From Rickettsia endosymbiont of Ceutorhynchus obstrictus (GTDB lineage Bacteria; Pseudomonadota; Alphaproteobacteria; Rickettsiales; Rickettsiaceae): a DNA stretch of 64,000 nucleotides. Each line of letters opens with the position of its first letter. Positions within the stretch are counted from its first letter, which is position 1. This document shows, piece after piece, positions 26,432-33,783 of the stretch. The stretch is taken from NCBI RefSeq assembly GCF_964026565.1, contig NZ_OZ032162.1:310001-374000 (forward strand), given 5' to 3'. The translations under genes were made by a program, and so were the position numbers. The notes beneath the pieces were generated by a model. That model saw nothing but the letters and a program-made list of their open reading frames with translations. It had not been told where the DNA came from and made no database searches.

Positions 26432-27451
26432 ATGTTATCGCTAAGTAAAAATTGGAACTCTTTAATAAAGCCGCATAAGGTAGCTTATCAAAGCTCTCCT
26501 GAAACTGACAATATCGCAAAAATTATAGTCGAACCATTAGAAAGAAGCTTTGGTTTAACATTAGGTAATGCTATGAGAAGGGTTTTACTTTCTTCTCTAC
26601 AAGGAGCAGCCGTAACGTCTATAAAAATTCCCGGAGTAGTGCATGAATTTTCTTCTGTTCCCGGGATAAAAGAAGACTTAGTTGAAATAGTTTTAAATAT
26701 TAAATCTATAGCAATAAAAATGCATGTTGCAGATAAAAAAATTGTTAAGTTAAAAGCTTCAGGACCTTGTGTAGTAACTGCCGGAATGATCGAAACCGGT
26801 CATGATGTAGAGATATTAAATCCGGAACATGTAATTTGTAACTTGGCTAAAGGTAAGCAGCTTGAAATGGAGTTAACTTGTAGAATAGGAAAAGGATACG
26901 TGCCTAGTACAAGTAATAGTGAAAATAACTTACCTATCGGGGAAATTGCTATAGATGCTTTATTTAGTCCGGTAAAAAGAGTTACCTATAAGGTTGAAAA
27001 TACTAGGGTTGGTCAGGTTACCGATTATGATAAATTAATTATGATGGTGGAAACTAACGGAGATGTCTCTCCGGAAATGGCTATCGGTTTAGCTGCCCGT
27101 ATTTTACAAGAACAATTACAACCGTTTATTTCTTTTGAAGAACAAGAGGAAGATAAGCAAGATAAAACAGAATCCTTGCCTTTCTCTCCTTATTTACTTA
27201 AAAAAGTTGATGAATTGGAGTTATCTGTTCGATCTGCGAATTGTTTAAGGAATGAAAATATAGTTTATCTTGGGGATCTTGTTAAAAAAACTGAAGCTGA
27301 AATGCTAAGAACTCCAAATTTTGGCAGAAAATCTTTAAATGAAATTAAAGAGATATTAGCAAAATTCAGTTTAAAATTCGGTATGGATTTGCCTGACTGG
27401 CCACCGGAAAATATACAAGAATTATCTAAGCGTTACGAAGATTTCTATTAA
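26432..27451 (+). CDS. rpoA: RNA polymerase alpha subunit
   Basis: The alpha subunit that nucleates polymerase assembly. The chain is 339 residues. The N-terminal dimerisation domain holds EPLERSFGLTLGNAMRRVLL and the C-terminal alpha-CTD holds ELSVRSANCLRNENIVYLGD in part. It is flanked by rpsK and rplQ, the classic alpha operon order. Confidence 0.98.
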   Translation: MLSLSKNWNSLIKPHKVAYQSSPETDNIAKIIVEPLERSFGLTLGNAMRRVLLSSLQGAAVTSIKIPGVVHEFSSVPGIKEDLVEIVLNIKSIAIKMHVADKKIVKLKASGPCVVTAGMIETGHDVEILNPEHVICNLAKGKQLEMELTCRIGKGYVPSTSNSENNLPIGEIAIDALFSPVKRVTYKVENTRVGQVTDYDKLIMMVETNGDVSPEMAIGLAARILQEQLQPFISFEEQEEDKQDKTESLPFSPYLLKKVDELELSVRSANCLRNENIVYLGDLVKKTEAEMLRTPNFGRKSLNEIKEILAKFSLKFGMDLPDWPPENIQELSKRYEDFY

Positions 27452-27471
27452 TTTAAGGATATATAAAAAAG

Positions 27472-27891
27472 ATGCGACATAAAATTAAAGGTAGAAAGCT
27501 TAATAGAACTAGTAGCCATAGGCAAGCAATGTTTGCTAATATGGCTGTAGCGCTTGTTATGCATGAGCAAATACAAACAACGCTGCCGAAAGCTAAGGAA
27601 TTAAGACCTTATGTGGAAGCTTTAGTAACTAAGGCTAGAAATACTAATTTAGCAACCAGAAGAAGTGTATTAGCTAAGATAAAAGATAAGGTCGCGGTAG
27701 AAAAGCTAATTAATGTCTTGGGAAAAAGATATAGTAATAGACCCGGTGGCTATACTAGAATAATAAAAGCCGGTTTTCGTTACGGTGATTTAGCTCCTCT
27801 AGCGTATATTGAATTTGTTGATAGGGATGTGAATGCTAAAGGCAGCACAAATCATAATATTGATACTCAAAAAGATATTAAAAATAAGTAA
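27472..27891 (+). CDS. rplQ: 50S ribosomal protein L17
   Basis: A 50S protein near the tunnel exit. The chain is 139 residues, with MRHKIKGRKLNRTSSHRQAM at the start. A C-terminal extension of about 20 residues (NAKGSTNHNIDTQKDIKNK) goes beyond the core L17 fold. It is the last gene of the continuous supercluster. Confidence 0.97.
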   Translation: MRHKIKGRKLNRTSSHRQAMFANMAVALVMHEQIQTTLPKAKELRPYVEALVTKARNTNLATRRSVLAKIKDKVAVEKLINVLGKRYSNRPGGYTRIIKAGFRYGDLAPLAYIEFVDRDVNAKGSTNHNIDTQKDIKNK

Positions 27892-27913
27892 TAAATCTGT
27901 ATAAGGGAAAATA

Positions 27914-28189
27914 ATGGCTAATCATTCTTCAGCAAAAAAAGCTGCAAGGCAAACCATAAAAAAAACGTTGGTTAATAAAAAAAGATCAAGTGCAATAAAG
28001 ACTTATATTAAAAAAGTTTTGCACGAAATTAATAATGGATCAAAAGATAATGCTAATCTTGCTTTGATTACAGCCCAATCTAAAATAATGAAAGGGGTGA
28101 AGAAAAATATTATTAAATTGAATACCGCCTCACGAAAAATTAGTCAATTATCTCAAAGAATTAAACAAATGGCTAAAGAAGAAGTATAA
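27914..28189 (+). CDS. rpsT: 30S ribosomal protein S20
   Basis: A 91-residue helical 16S-rRNA-binding protein. It begins ANHSSAKKAARQTIKK and is highly basic. It is 22 bp after rplQ and probably transcribed with it. Confidence 0.95.
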   Translation: MANHSSAKKAARQTIKKTLVNKKRSSAIKTYIKKVLHEINNGSKDNANLALITAQSKIMKGVKKNIIKLNTASRKISQLSQRIKQMAKEEV

Positions 28190-28216
28190 TCTCCTAATTG
28201 CTTTTTTTTAAGTATT

Positions 28217-28239
28217 TATTAGCTAAATTAAAGCTAATA
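28217..28239 (+). terminator. Hairpin after rpsT
   Basis: Arms tattagct and agctaata pair over 8 bp with a 7-nt loop, followed by aaatttta. They lie 28 bp past the rpsT stop codon. A plausible terminator of the supercluster; a T-run (28202-28209) precedes the hairpin instead of following it, so the call is weak. Confidence 0.4.
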
Positions 28240-28366
28240 AAATTTTAAAAAAATAAATTATTACTTATTTTTTTGTTTATATTGTTGTCGATTATTCTTT
28301 AATTTAAGAATTTATTTATTTAGCTCATTTATTAAGTTGTTGAAAATTTAATTCTCAAAATTTAGC

Positions 28367-28395
28367 TTGATTATTTTCCAAAATTAGTGCATATT
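28367..28395 (+). promoter_or_regulatory. Candidate promoter of tRNA-Val
   Basis: A -35-like ttgatt (28367-28372) and a -10-like catatt (28390-28395) are 17 bp apart, and the tRNA begins 15 bp after the -10. By eye only. Confidence 0.45.
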
Positions 28396-28410
28396 TTGCT
28401 TGCAGAATGT

Positions 28411-28486
28411 GGGCGATTAGCTCAGTTGGTAGAGTATCTCGTTTACACCGAGAGTGTCGGCAGTTCGAGTCTGTCATCGCCCACCA
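28411..28486 (+). tRNA. tRNA-Val (TAC anticodon)
   Basis: A 76-nt tRNA. Acceptor arms gggcgat and atcgccc pair fully. The anticodon stem tctcg/cgaga closes loop tttacac, giving TAC. T arm and encoded CCA are present. Confidence 0.96.
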
Positions 28487-28522
28487 TTAATATAAAAAAT
28501 TTTAGTGTTTAGGTTTAGCTAT

Positions 28523-29065
28523 ATGAAAAGTTATTTAAAAAAAACTTTATTTGTTTTCGCGGGGCTTCTATTCATAGGTGGAGGTTTCCTTTTCGGTCAA
28601 CCGGGAAAAGTTGATGCAACTTCTAAAGAAGAAAAGAAAAAATTTGGTAATTGGTCTTTGAATTGTACTGTTGACGATAAGAAAAAGCAAGCTTGTTTTT
28701 TATCACAGCAGATTAATAATACTGTTAAAGGTAAAGAGCAAGAAGTTTTAGCTCTGTATCAAGTCGGTAATTTCGGTCAAGAAAAAGAAGTAAAAATAAT
28801 TGAAACGTTACCTACAAATATTCTAATCGCTCCCGGTACTTCAATTATTAGCGGAACACAATTAATAGCATCCGGTAAATACGTTAATTGTACCTTAGGT
28901 AACTGTCAGGCTGTAGCCTCGATTTCTCAAAGTGATTTGAAAACTATTTTGTCAAATGATAATAACTTCGTTGGAGTAATGACGGCGGAAGGTAAGCAAG
29001 TAAATTTTCCGCTTTTCAAAGAGGGTTTAGAAGAAGGGTTGAAAGCTTTAAAAAGTAAAAATTAA
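28523..29065 (+). CDS. Invasion-associated locus B (IalB) family protein
   Basis: A 180-residue envelope protein. From the ATG at 28523 it starts with a basic, then hydrophobic signal or anchor (KSYLKKTLFVFAGLLFIGGG). The mature part shows FGNWSLNCTVDDKKKQACFL, the W and paired cysteines typical of IalB proteins, with another Cys pair in CTLGNC. IalB is known from Bartonella erythrocyte invasion, but the family is wide in alphaproteobacteria, so an invasion role here is not implied. A GTG at 28505 is an alternative start. Confidence 0.85.
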   Translation: MKSYLKKTLFVFAGLLFIGGGFLFGQPGKVDATSKEEKKKFGNWSLNCTVDDKKKQACFLSQQINNTVKGKEQEVLALYQVGNFGQEKEVKIIETLPTNILIAPGTSIISGTQLIASGKYVNCTLGNCQAVASISQSDLKTILSNDNNFVGVMTAEGKQVNFPLFKEGLEEGLKALKSKN

Positions 29066-29107
29066 TTAAGTTTAGAGTTCTAAACTTAATTTTAAAATAG
29101 CAAAAAT

Positions 29108-29142
29108 AAAAAGTGAGAAAAATAATTTTTCTCACTTTTTTT
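29108..29142 (+). terminator. Rho-independent terminator after the IalB gene
   Basis: Arms aaaaagtgagaaaaa and tttttctcacttttt pair over 15 bp with a 3-nt loop, ending in a run of T. They lie about 40 bp past the IalB-family stop codon. The symmetry means it could work on both strands. Confidence 0.75.
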
Positions 29143-29242
29143 ATGAGCATCGTCAAATTAAGTGAGTGTGTAATGTATAGCAAAGCTTATTAAGTCTATA
29201 TATAAAATTTCGCGAGTCTTGATTGTACTTATGTACTATTTG

Positions 29243-29401
29243 CGGCGTTGTTGCATGGCTCTAAAAAAGTGCCGTATGTCATTCCCGCGCAGGCGGGAAT
29301 CTAGAAAAAACAAAAAAGTCATCCTGAATTTATTTCAGGATCTACTAAAAAAAGATGCTGAAACAAGTTCAGCATGACAAAGCTAGAAAGCCTGGATTCT
29401 A
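29243..29401. repeat. Dispersed repeat modules upstream of a MITE
   Basis: Contains 'gcgttgttgcatggct' and 'gtcattcccgcgcaggcggg' modules and a 'cctgaatttatttcaggat' hairpin, the same set as in 1-528. The rest of the gap up to mlaD (29555-29679) holds two more 'ccatgcaacaacgcc' modules. No gene is called here. Confidence 0.6.
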
Positions 29402-29410
29402 GCCTTTAGC

Positions 29411-29554
29411 CATAACTGTCCGAAGTTACATAAAGAAGTAGAAAGAAATATAGATTTTTACTGTATTTAATGGCTATATATAGTAAAAATTCTTAATATT
29501 GATGCTCAAAAATACTATTTTTAACCTTAATTTTTTTAACTTCGGACAGTTATG
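29411..29554. mobile_element. MITE-like element with 18-bp TIRs and 9-bp target duplication
   Basis: Perfect 18-bp terminal inverted repeats: cataactgtccgaagtta at 29411-29428 and its complement at 29537-29554. The element is 144 bp and has no coding capacity. It is flanked by exact 9-bp direct repeats gcctttagc at 29402-29410 and 29555-29563. The TIRs match the other MITE type (31624-31808) at 12 of 18 positions, including the actgt and cgaa blocks. A matching transposase was not found in this window. Confidence 0.85.
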
Positions 29555-29679
29555 GCCTTTAGCTAGAATGACATACTGCTGCTTTTATCGAGCCATGCAA
29601 CAACGCCCAATGACGGTTTTTATAAGGATTTCGACCCATGCAACAACGCCCAAACTTTCTGAATTTAGCTGTATAAAAA

Positions 29680-30129
29680 TTATTTGTTACCAAATGAAGA
29701 TACTAACTTATTAATTAATGATTCCACATTAATGGCCGGCTGAGTATATTTTATTTGATCATTGGCGGCAAGGTTTTCGTCTTCGCTACCGGGAGTGATA
29801 GAAATATATTTCCCGCCGAGTAATCCGCTAGTAACCACCGATGCTCTTGAATCTTTAGGCAATTTTATATCATCATTTATACTTAAATATACTAGAGCAA
29901 AAAAATTATTCGGGTCTAAGGTAATTTCTTTTACCACACCTATTTTTATACCGGCGACCATTACGTCGCTTCCCATAACTATCCCCTCGACGCTTTGAAA
30001 GCTAGCGGTTACTTGATATCCGTTAGAGTTATTTAAAGAACTGCCGGTTTTATAAGCAAAAGTTAAAAATAATACTGCAATAATTAGTACCGTAAAACCG
30101 ACCATAGTTTCTATAATATTTTGTTTCAT
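29680..30129 (-). CDS. mlaD: MlaD-family phospholipid-binding protein
   Basis: The periplasmic, membrane-anchored substrate-binding part of the Mla (Ttg2) ABC system for phospholipid transport between membranes. The 149-residue chain begins with a membrane anchor (TMVGFTVLIIAVLFLTFAY). The MCE domain shows VAGIKIGVVKEITLDP and SGLLGGKYISITPG. The ATPase and permease genes are not adjacent here. Confidence 0.92.
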   Translation of the reverse strand: MKQNIIETMVGFTVLIIAVLFLTFAYKTGSSLNNSNGYQVTASFQSVEGIVMGSDVMVAGIKIGVVKEITLDPNNFFALVYLSINDDIKLPKDSRASVVTSGLLGGKYISITPGSEDENLAANDQIKYTQPAINVESLINKLVSSFGNK

Positions 30130-30163
30130 TGTTTTAATTCGTTATTTTGTATTTAAAAATTTA

Positions 30164-30469
30164 CTATGGTTTCCATCTATTATAGCTAGAATTTACTATT
30201 TTATCCTCAGCGGCAGTATTAAGTATATGATTTTTTTGCCATGGAAAGTTATTAATATGCGGCACTTCATTAATCATATGATGTAGCCAAGCATGCCACA
30301 TGGGAGGAATTTTTGCAGGTTCACTTTCTCCTTTATAAACAATAAATCTTTTATTACGCCCTAGATAATTAGGCTTTTTGCTTTCATAATATTTATTAAA
30401 AAGCGCATCTTCTCCAACTTTTTTATAAAAAAAAGAGATAAAAAAACTATTCATCCTTGAACTATTCAT
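30164..30469 (-). CDS. NDUFA12/B17.2-like complex I accessory protein
   Basis: A small protein related to the mitochondrial complex I subunit NDUFA12, found in alphaproteobacteria as a supernumerary NADH dehydrogenase subunit. The region KKVGEDALFNKYYESK, RRNKRFIVY-like GRNKRFIVYKG and PPMWHAWLHHM fit the family. The start is uncertain: ATGs at 30478, 30469 and 30454 are in frame, and I list 30469, which overlaps the rnhA stop by 4 bp. Probably co-transcribed with rnhA. Confidence 0.82.
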   Translation of the reverse strand: MNSSRMNSFFISFFYKKVGEDALFNKYYESKKPNYLGRNKRFIVYKGESEPAKIPPMWHAWLHHMINEVPHINNFPWQKNHILNTAAEDKIVNSSYNRWKP

Positions 30470-30933
30470 TTTGAGCATTTGAGCATCTTTATAGCTAGTT
30501 CTTTTCCTTTCACGGCTAGTTTATCGGCGATAATATTACCTTGATTATCGGCATGTCCTTTTACCCATTTCCAGATAATAGTATGCTTATCGAGTTCGGC
30601 GTATAAATTTTGCCATAAATCGGCATTTTTAACTAGTTCATTGTTGTTTTTGTACCAGTTATTTTTTATCCATTTATAAATCCATTCGGTAATTCCCTGC
30701 TGGAGGTATTTACTATCGGTATGGATTTCAACAAAACACGATTTTTTCAACGACTTTAATGCTTCAATTGCGGCTTTCATCTCCATGCGATTATTAGTTG
30801 TATGTAACTCATAACCGGTTATTTCTTTATTAAGACCGTTAAATTGTAGTAAAGCTCCCCATCCTCCGGGACCGGGATTGCCTGAGCAAGCGCCATCGGT
30901 GTAGATAATTACGTGTGATTTATCTTTTGTCAT
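30466..30933 (-). CDS. rnhA: Ribonuclease HI
   Basis: Cleaves the RNA strand of RNA-DNA hybrids. A 155-residue enzyme with the acidic active-site set: TDGACSGNPGPGGWG (first Asp), NRMEMKAA (Glu), DSKYLQQGI (Asp), and KGHADNQGN with His before the last Asp in ADKLA. Full length. It lies between sspB and the NDUFA12-like gene on the same strand. Confidence 0.96.
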   Translation of the reverse strand: MTKDKSHVIIYTDGACSGNPGPGGWGALLQFNGLNKEITGYELHTTNNRMEMKAAIEALKSLKKSCFVEIHTDSKYLQQGITEWIYKWIKNNWYKNNNELVKNADLWQNLYAELDKHTIIWKWVKGHADNQGNIIADKLAVKGKELAIKMLKCSK

Positions 30934-30948
30934 TTACTAAAGGTTTAG

Positions 30949-31455
30949 TTACTTTGGCTTAGAGGGCTTAGCTTTTGAAGAATTCCGAAATTTATCTAAA
31001 ATTATTACATTCGGTGATAAATTAGTTTCGTCATCATCTTTATTTCTTTCTTCTAAAAGTTGTTTTTTTATTTTTAATATTTCGTTTTGAGAATTATTAT
31101 ATGAATTTAGCTGCTGATTAAATGTTAAACTATAATTATTACTAGAATCAACAAAGCTAATAAGTGAATTAAACGGTATATAAATTGCCTCTTTTATTCC
31201 GTCAAAACTAACCGTTAAAGAAAATCCTTCATCTTTTACTAGCAAATTTTCAAATTGATGTTGCAAAACTATCGTTATTTCTTTCGGATAGAGTTGTTTC
31301 ACTTTAAGCGGCAATACTACTAACGGGTTATCGGTTCTATATGAGATATATATTAGTTGATCCCAATATAAATTTTCGCTTTGAATTCTTGTAAGAATTT
31401 TTTTTACGAATTCTAACATAGATTCATTAAGAAATTTTTGATATTTAATATTCAT
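30949..31455 (-). CDS. sspB: SspB-family ClpXP adaptor
   Basis: A 168-residue protein resembling alphaproteobacterial SspB, which delivers ssrA-tagged proteins to ClpXP. Landmarks are TRIQSENLYWDQLIYISYRT in part, PKEITIVLQHQFENL, and SFDGIKEAIYIPFNSLISFVD in part. The C-terminal tail is polar, as in SspB tails that bind ClpX. The tmRNA gene that makes the tags lies only about 0.5 kb away on the same strand. Confidence 0.83.
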   Translation of the reverse strand: MNIKYQKFLNESMLEFVKKILTRIQSENLYWDQLIYISYRTDNPLVVLPLKVKQLYPKEITIVLQHQFENLLVKDEGFSLTVSFDGIKEAIYIPFNSLISFVDSSNNYSLTFNQQLNSYNNSQNEILKIKKQLLEERNKDDDETNLSPNVIILDKFRNSSKAKPSKPK

Positions 31456-31949
31456 ATTTTAAATTAAGAATTTAAATTAGCTAAGTATACTGCAAGAAGA
31501 TGTTGCCCGCATGGATCGGATTTTTGAGGTCATTCCCGCCTAGGCAAGGCGTTGTTGCATGGCTAATAATTTACCGTATTAATTATGGTTATTATAAGTA
31601 CGGTGTCATACCGTGGCTTGACCCACTACTGTACGAACGTTGAAAAAAGGTTGTGTCATGCCGTGACTTGATCACGGCATCCAGGAAAATAAAGCCATAT
31701 TAGACTTATTTTAGAATCTTTTTATGATATTATAAGCTGGACTGAAGTGGTCGTAGCCACGGAATGACAGAATTTTTACCTCTTTATTTAAACGTTCGTA
31801 CAGTAGTGGGCTTGACCACGGTATCCAGAAAAATCTTAATAAAAAGACTGGATGCCGTGGTCAAGCCACGACATGACACCGGAACACTTTGCAAAAATTC
31901 GAGCCATGCAACAATGCTTTCTCGCAATGACGGTTTTCTTCTCTCCTAT
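31456..31949. repeat. Nested dispersed repeats between sspB and the tmRNA coding piece
   Basis: A mosaic of the 'gttgttgcatggct' module (about 31549-31564), an 'accgtggcttgaccacgg' palindrome split by a MITE, a 'ggatgccgtggtcaagcc' palindrome and the 'gagccatgcaacaatg' module (31901-31916). No protein-coding gene is supported. Confidence 0.7.
31624..31808. mobile_element. MITE-like element, copy 1 (9-bp target duplication)
   Basis: A 185-bp element with 18-bp terminal inverted repeats cactactgtacgaacgtt and its complement. It is flanked by exact 9-bp direct repeats ggcttgacc at 31615-31623 and 31809-31817. The target is the centre of the dispersed palindrome ccgtggcttgaccacgg. Inside are two further short palindromic modules. 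A nearly identical inverted copy is at 32335-32518. There is no coding capacity. Confidence 0.88.
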
Positions 31950-32163
31950 ATAACTACTATAACTGTCGGTATATGGGGCTTTTTCTGTTGCCCGGTAAAA
32001 CCCCAAACCGCGCAAGTTTAAGCTACAGCTAAAGCTGGGCTACTTGCGAAACGTTGATTATTATTTGCGTTTCTTTTGTTTGACCCAAACGGCAAAAGCC
32101 CGGCGGAATCATCCCGAGTAAAAGCAATTTTTTTATTAAGTACGTCGATCCTATTTCGCCCCC
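31950..32163 (-). ncRNA. ssrA: tmRNA coding piece (permuted two-piece ssrA)
   Basis: Read on the minus strand, the RNA begins GGGGGCGAAAUAGGAUCGAC at 32163, the normal start of a tmRNA coding piece. The first 7 nt pair with CGCUUCC of the acceptor piece, giving a G3-U pair as AlaRS requires. The tag frame runs from GCA at 32068 to a TAA at 32018-32020 and reads ANNNQRFASSPALAVA. A pseudoknot-like ggggtttt...agcccc stem follows. The 3' end near 31950 is an estimate. This RNA rescues stalled ribosomes with SmpB. Confidence 0.88.
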
Positions 32164-32646
32164 ATAAATATACTACTTATAAATGGTGAGTTGTCATACT
32201 ATGGCTTGTACCTGCGTTGTTGCATGGATCATAATTTACCGTATTATGGTTATTACAAGTACGATGTCATGCCGTGGCTTGACCACGGCATCCAGAAAAA
32301 TCTTAGTAAAAAGACTGGATACCGTGGTCAAGCCCTCTAGTGTACGAACGTTTAAATAAAGAGGTAAAAATTCTGTCATTCCGTGGCTACGACCACGGAA
32401 TCCAGCTTATAATATCATAAAAAGACTCTAAAATAAGTCTAATATGGCTTTATTTTCCTGGATGCCGTGATCAAGTCACGGCATGACACAGCCTTTTTTC
32501 AACGTTCGTACAGTAGTGGGTCAAGCCACGGTATGACACCGGCTTGCTTTGCAAAAATTCGAGCCATGCAACAAAGCTAGTCAAGTCACTAGGTGACACT
32601 TCCCAATTTTTAAAATACAAGCAGTATTTGCATTATATATTATTTC
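32164..32646 (-). other. Expanded intervening sequence of the permuted tmRNA gene
   Basis: The spacer between the tmRNA acceptor and coding pieces is 483 bp. Most of it (about 32211-32576) is a dispersed compound palindrome bounded by 'gcgttgttgcatgg' and 'ccatgcaacaaagc', with a 184-bp MITE inserted in its centre. Removing the repeat would leave about 120 bp. The spacer must be cut out of the precursor to give the two-piece RNA. Confidence 0.75.
32335..32518. mobile_element. MITE-like element, copy 2, inside the tmRNA intervening sequence
   Basis: A 184-bp inverted copy of the element at 31624-31808, differing at few positions. Ends are ctctagtgtacgaacgtt (slightly decayed) and aacgttcgtacagtagtg. 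Exact 9-bp direct repeats ggtcaagcc flank it at 32326-32334 and 32519-32527. This is the complement of the copy 1 target, so both copies hit the same site in two copies of the host palindrome. Confidence 0.87.
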
Positions 32647-32724
32647 TGGTGGAAGCGCCGGGTACCGCCCCCGGGTCCGCAACTTCTATTCTAAATTACG
32701 TTTATTACTATAGCTATTACTAGC
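32647..32724 (-). ncRNA. ssrA: tmRNA acceptor piece (permuted two-piece ssrA)
   Basis: On the minus strand the piece ends CGCUUCC-A-CCA at 32647. The T arm is CCGGG-GGCGGUA-CCCGG, with the odd T loop of alphaproteobacterial tmRNA and the preceding CGGAC seen in E. coli tmRNA too. The acceptor strand pairs with the coding piece start at 32163-32157. A promoter ends at 32731, placing the precursor start near 32724. In permuted genes the acceptor piece is transcribed first, as here. Confidence 0.88.
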
Positions 32725-32730
32725 CCTACT

Positions 32731-32759
32731 ATTATGCCTTAATTTTAATAAAATGTAAA
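32731..32759 (-). promoter_or_regulatory. Candidate ssrA promoter
   Basis: On the minus strand a -35-like TTTACA (32754-32759) and a -10-like CATAAT (32731-32736) are exactly 17 bp apart, just upstream of the tmRNA acceptor piece. By eye only, but the position is right for the gene. Confidence 0.55.
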
Positions 32760-32806
32760 GTTTACTTTTAAGAATCCTAGATTTATGTTTAAAATACTTT
32801 TATACT

Positions 32807-32940
32807 TTATACCAATGTCCGAAATTAAATGTACGGAAGTAATTTTGAATTCGACTCGCGTCCTCACCTATTAAGTTATAGGCTGCGGGTACTCGCCAAT
32901 CAAATTACTTCCGTACAGTTTAATTTGGGAATTGGTATAA
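32807..32940. repeat. Long palindromic element upstream of lpxI
   Basis: Arms beginning 'ttataccaatgtccgaaatt' and ending 'tttgggaattggtataa' pair with few mismatches over about 40 bp each, with a 'gtacggaagtaatttt' segment also inverted. The centre 'gcgtcctcacctattaa...taggctgcggg' matches that of 2450-2575. A Rickettsia palindromic-element-like repeat. Confidence 0.7.
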
Positions 32941-32967
32941 CACATACATTAATAATAAAAACATTTT

Positions 32968-33783
32968 ATGCTCCCAAGAATCGGAATTATAGCCGGCAAA
33001 GGTTTGTTACCTTTTTCAATAGCTGATAGCTACACAAAACAAGGCGGCGATTGTTATATAGCAGCATTAGAGGGTGAAGCTAACTTAAAATTAATCGAAA
33101 ATTTTAAATATAAGACTTTTAAAATCGGTATGGCTGGTGCAGTAATTGAATATTTCCGGCAGAGTAACGTACAAAATTTAATTTTTGCCGGCGGTATTAA
33201 TCGACCTAATATACGGTCTGTAGGAGTAGATAGAACCGGTAGCGTATTACTTGCTAGAATATTAAAACAGAAATTTTTAGGAGATGATAACGTTTTACGT
33301 ATAATTGCTAATTTTTTTGAGGAAAGAGGTTTTAAGATAATTGCTAGTAATGAAATATTTAAAAATCATGATTTTGGAAGCGATGTTATAACAACTTTGT
33401 ATCCTTCTGCTTCCGATATGATTGATATCGAACTCGGTATAAAAGTGCTGGAAAGTTTAAGTGACATGGATGTCGGTCAGTCGGTTATAATGGAAGATGG
33501 TTATGTGCTTGGTATTGAGGCAGCAGAAGGAACGGATAATTTAATAATTAGATGCGCCTCTTTACGCAAAAAAACTAAAGGAGGCGTACTAGTTAAAATT
33601 ATGAAGCTCGGACAGGATAATAGAATGGATATCCCGACTATCGGTCCTGATACTATACTAAATCTTGCTAAATATAATTATAACGGTATAGCAATCGAAG
33701 ATACGGTCATTATTATTGATCAGGAGCTTACTGTAAAACTTGCTAATAAACATAAAATTTTTATAATTAAGGCAAAATGTTAG
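32968..33783 (+). CDS. lpxI: UDP-2,3-diacylglucosamine pyrophosphatase LpxI
   Basis: A lipid A biosynthesis enzyme that hydrolyses UDP-2,3-diacylglucosamine to lipid X and UMP, replacing LpxH in many alphaproteobacteria. The 271-residue chain shows IGIIAGKGLLPFSIADS, IFAGGINRPN, and the C-terminal LRKKTKGGVLVK and RMDIPTIGP regions of the LpxI (DUF1009) fold. Start at the ATG giving LPRIGIIAG. It overlaps coaE by 7 bp. Confidence 0.93.
   Translation: MLPRIGIIAGKGLLPFSIADSYTKQGGDCYIAALEGEANLKLIENFKYKTFKIGMAGAVIEYFRQSNVQNLIFAGGINRPNIRSVGVDRTGSVLLARILKQKFLGDDNVLRIIANFFEERGFKIIASNEIFKNHDFGSDVITTLYPSASDMIDIELGIKVLESLSDMDVGQSVIMEDGYVLGIEAAEGTDNLIIRCASLRKKTKGGVLVKIMKLGQDNRMDIPTIGPDTILNLAKYNYNGIAIEDTVIIIDQELTVKLANKHKIFIIKAKC

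Noticed and set aside
29499..29714. 71-codon frame between the MITE and mlaD
   Set aside because: It starts within the MITE and runs through repeat modules with no conserved features.
31764..32021. 85-codon plus-strand frame near 31.8-32.0 kb
   Set aside because: It runs across a MITE end, a palindrome and the antisense of the tmRNA coding piece, so a protein is not supported.
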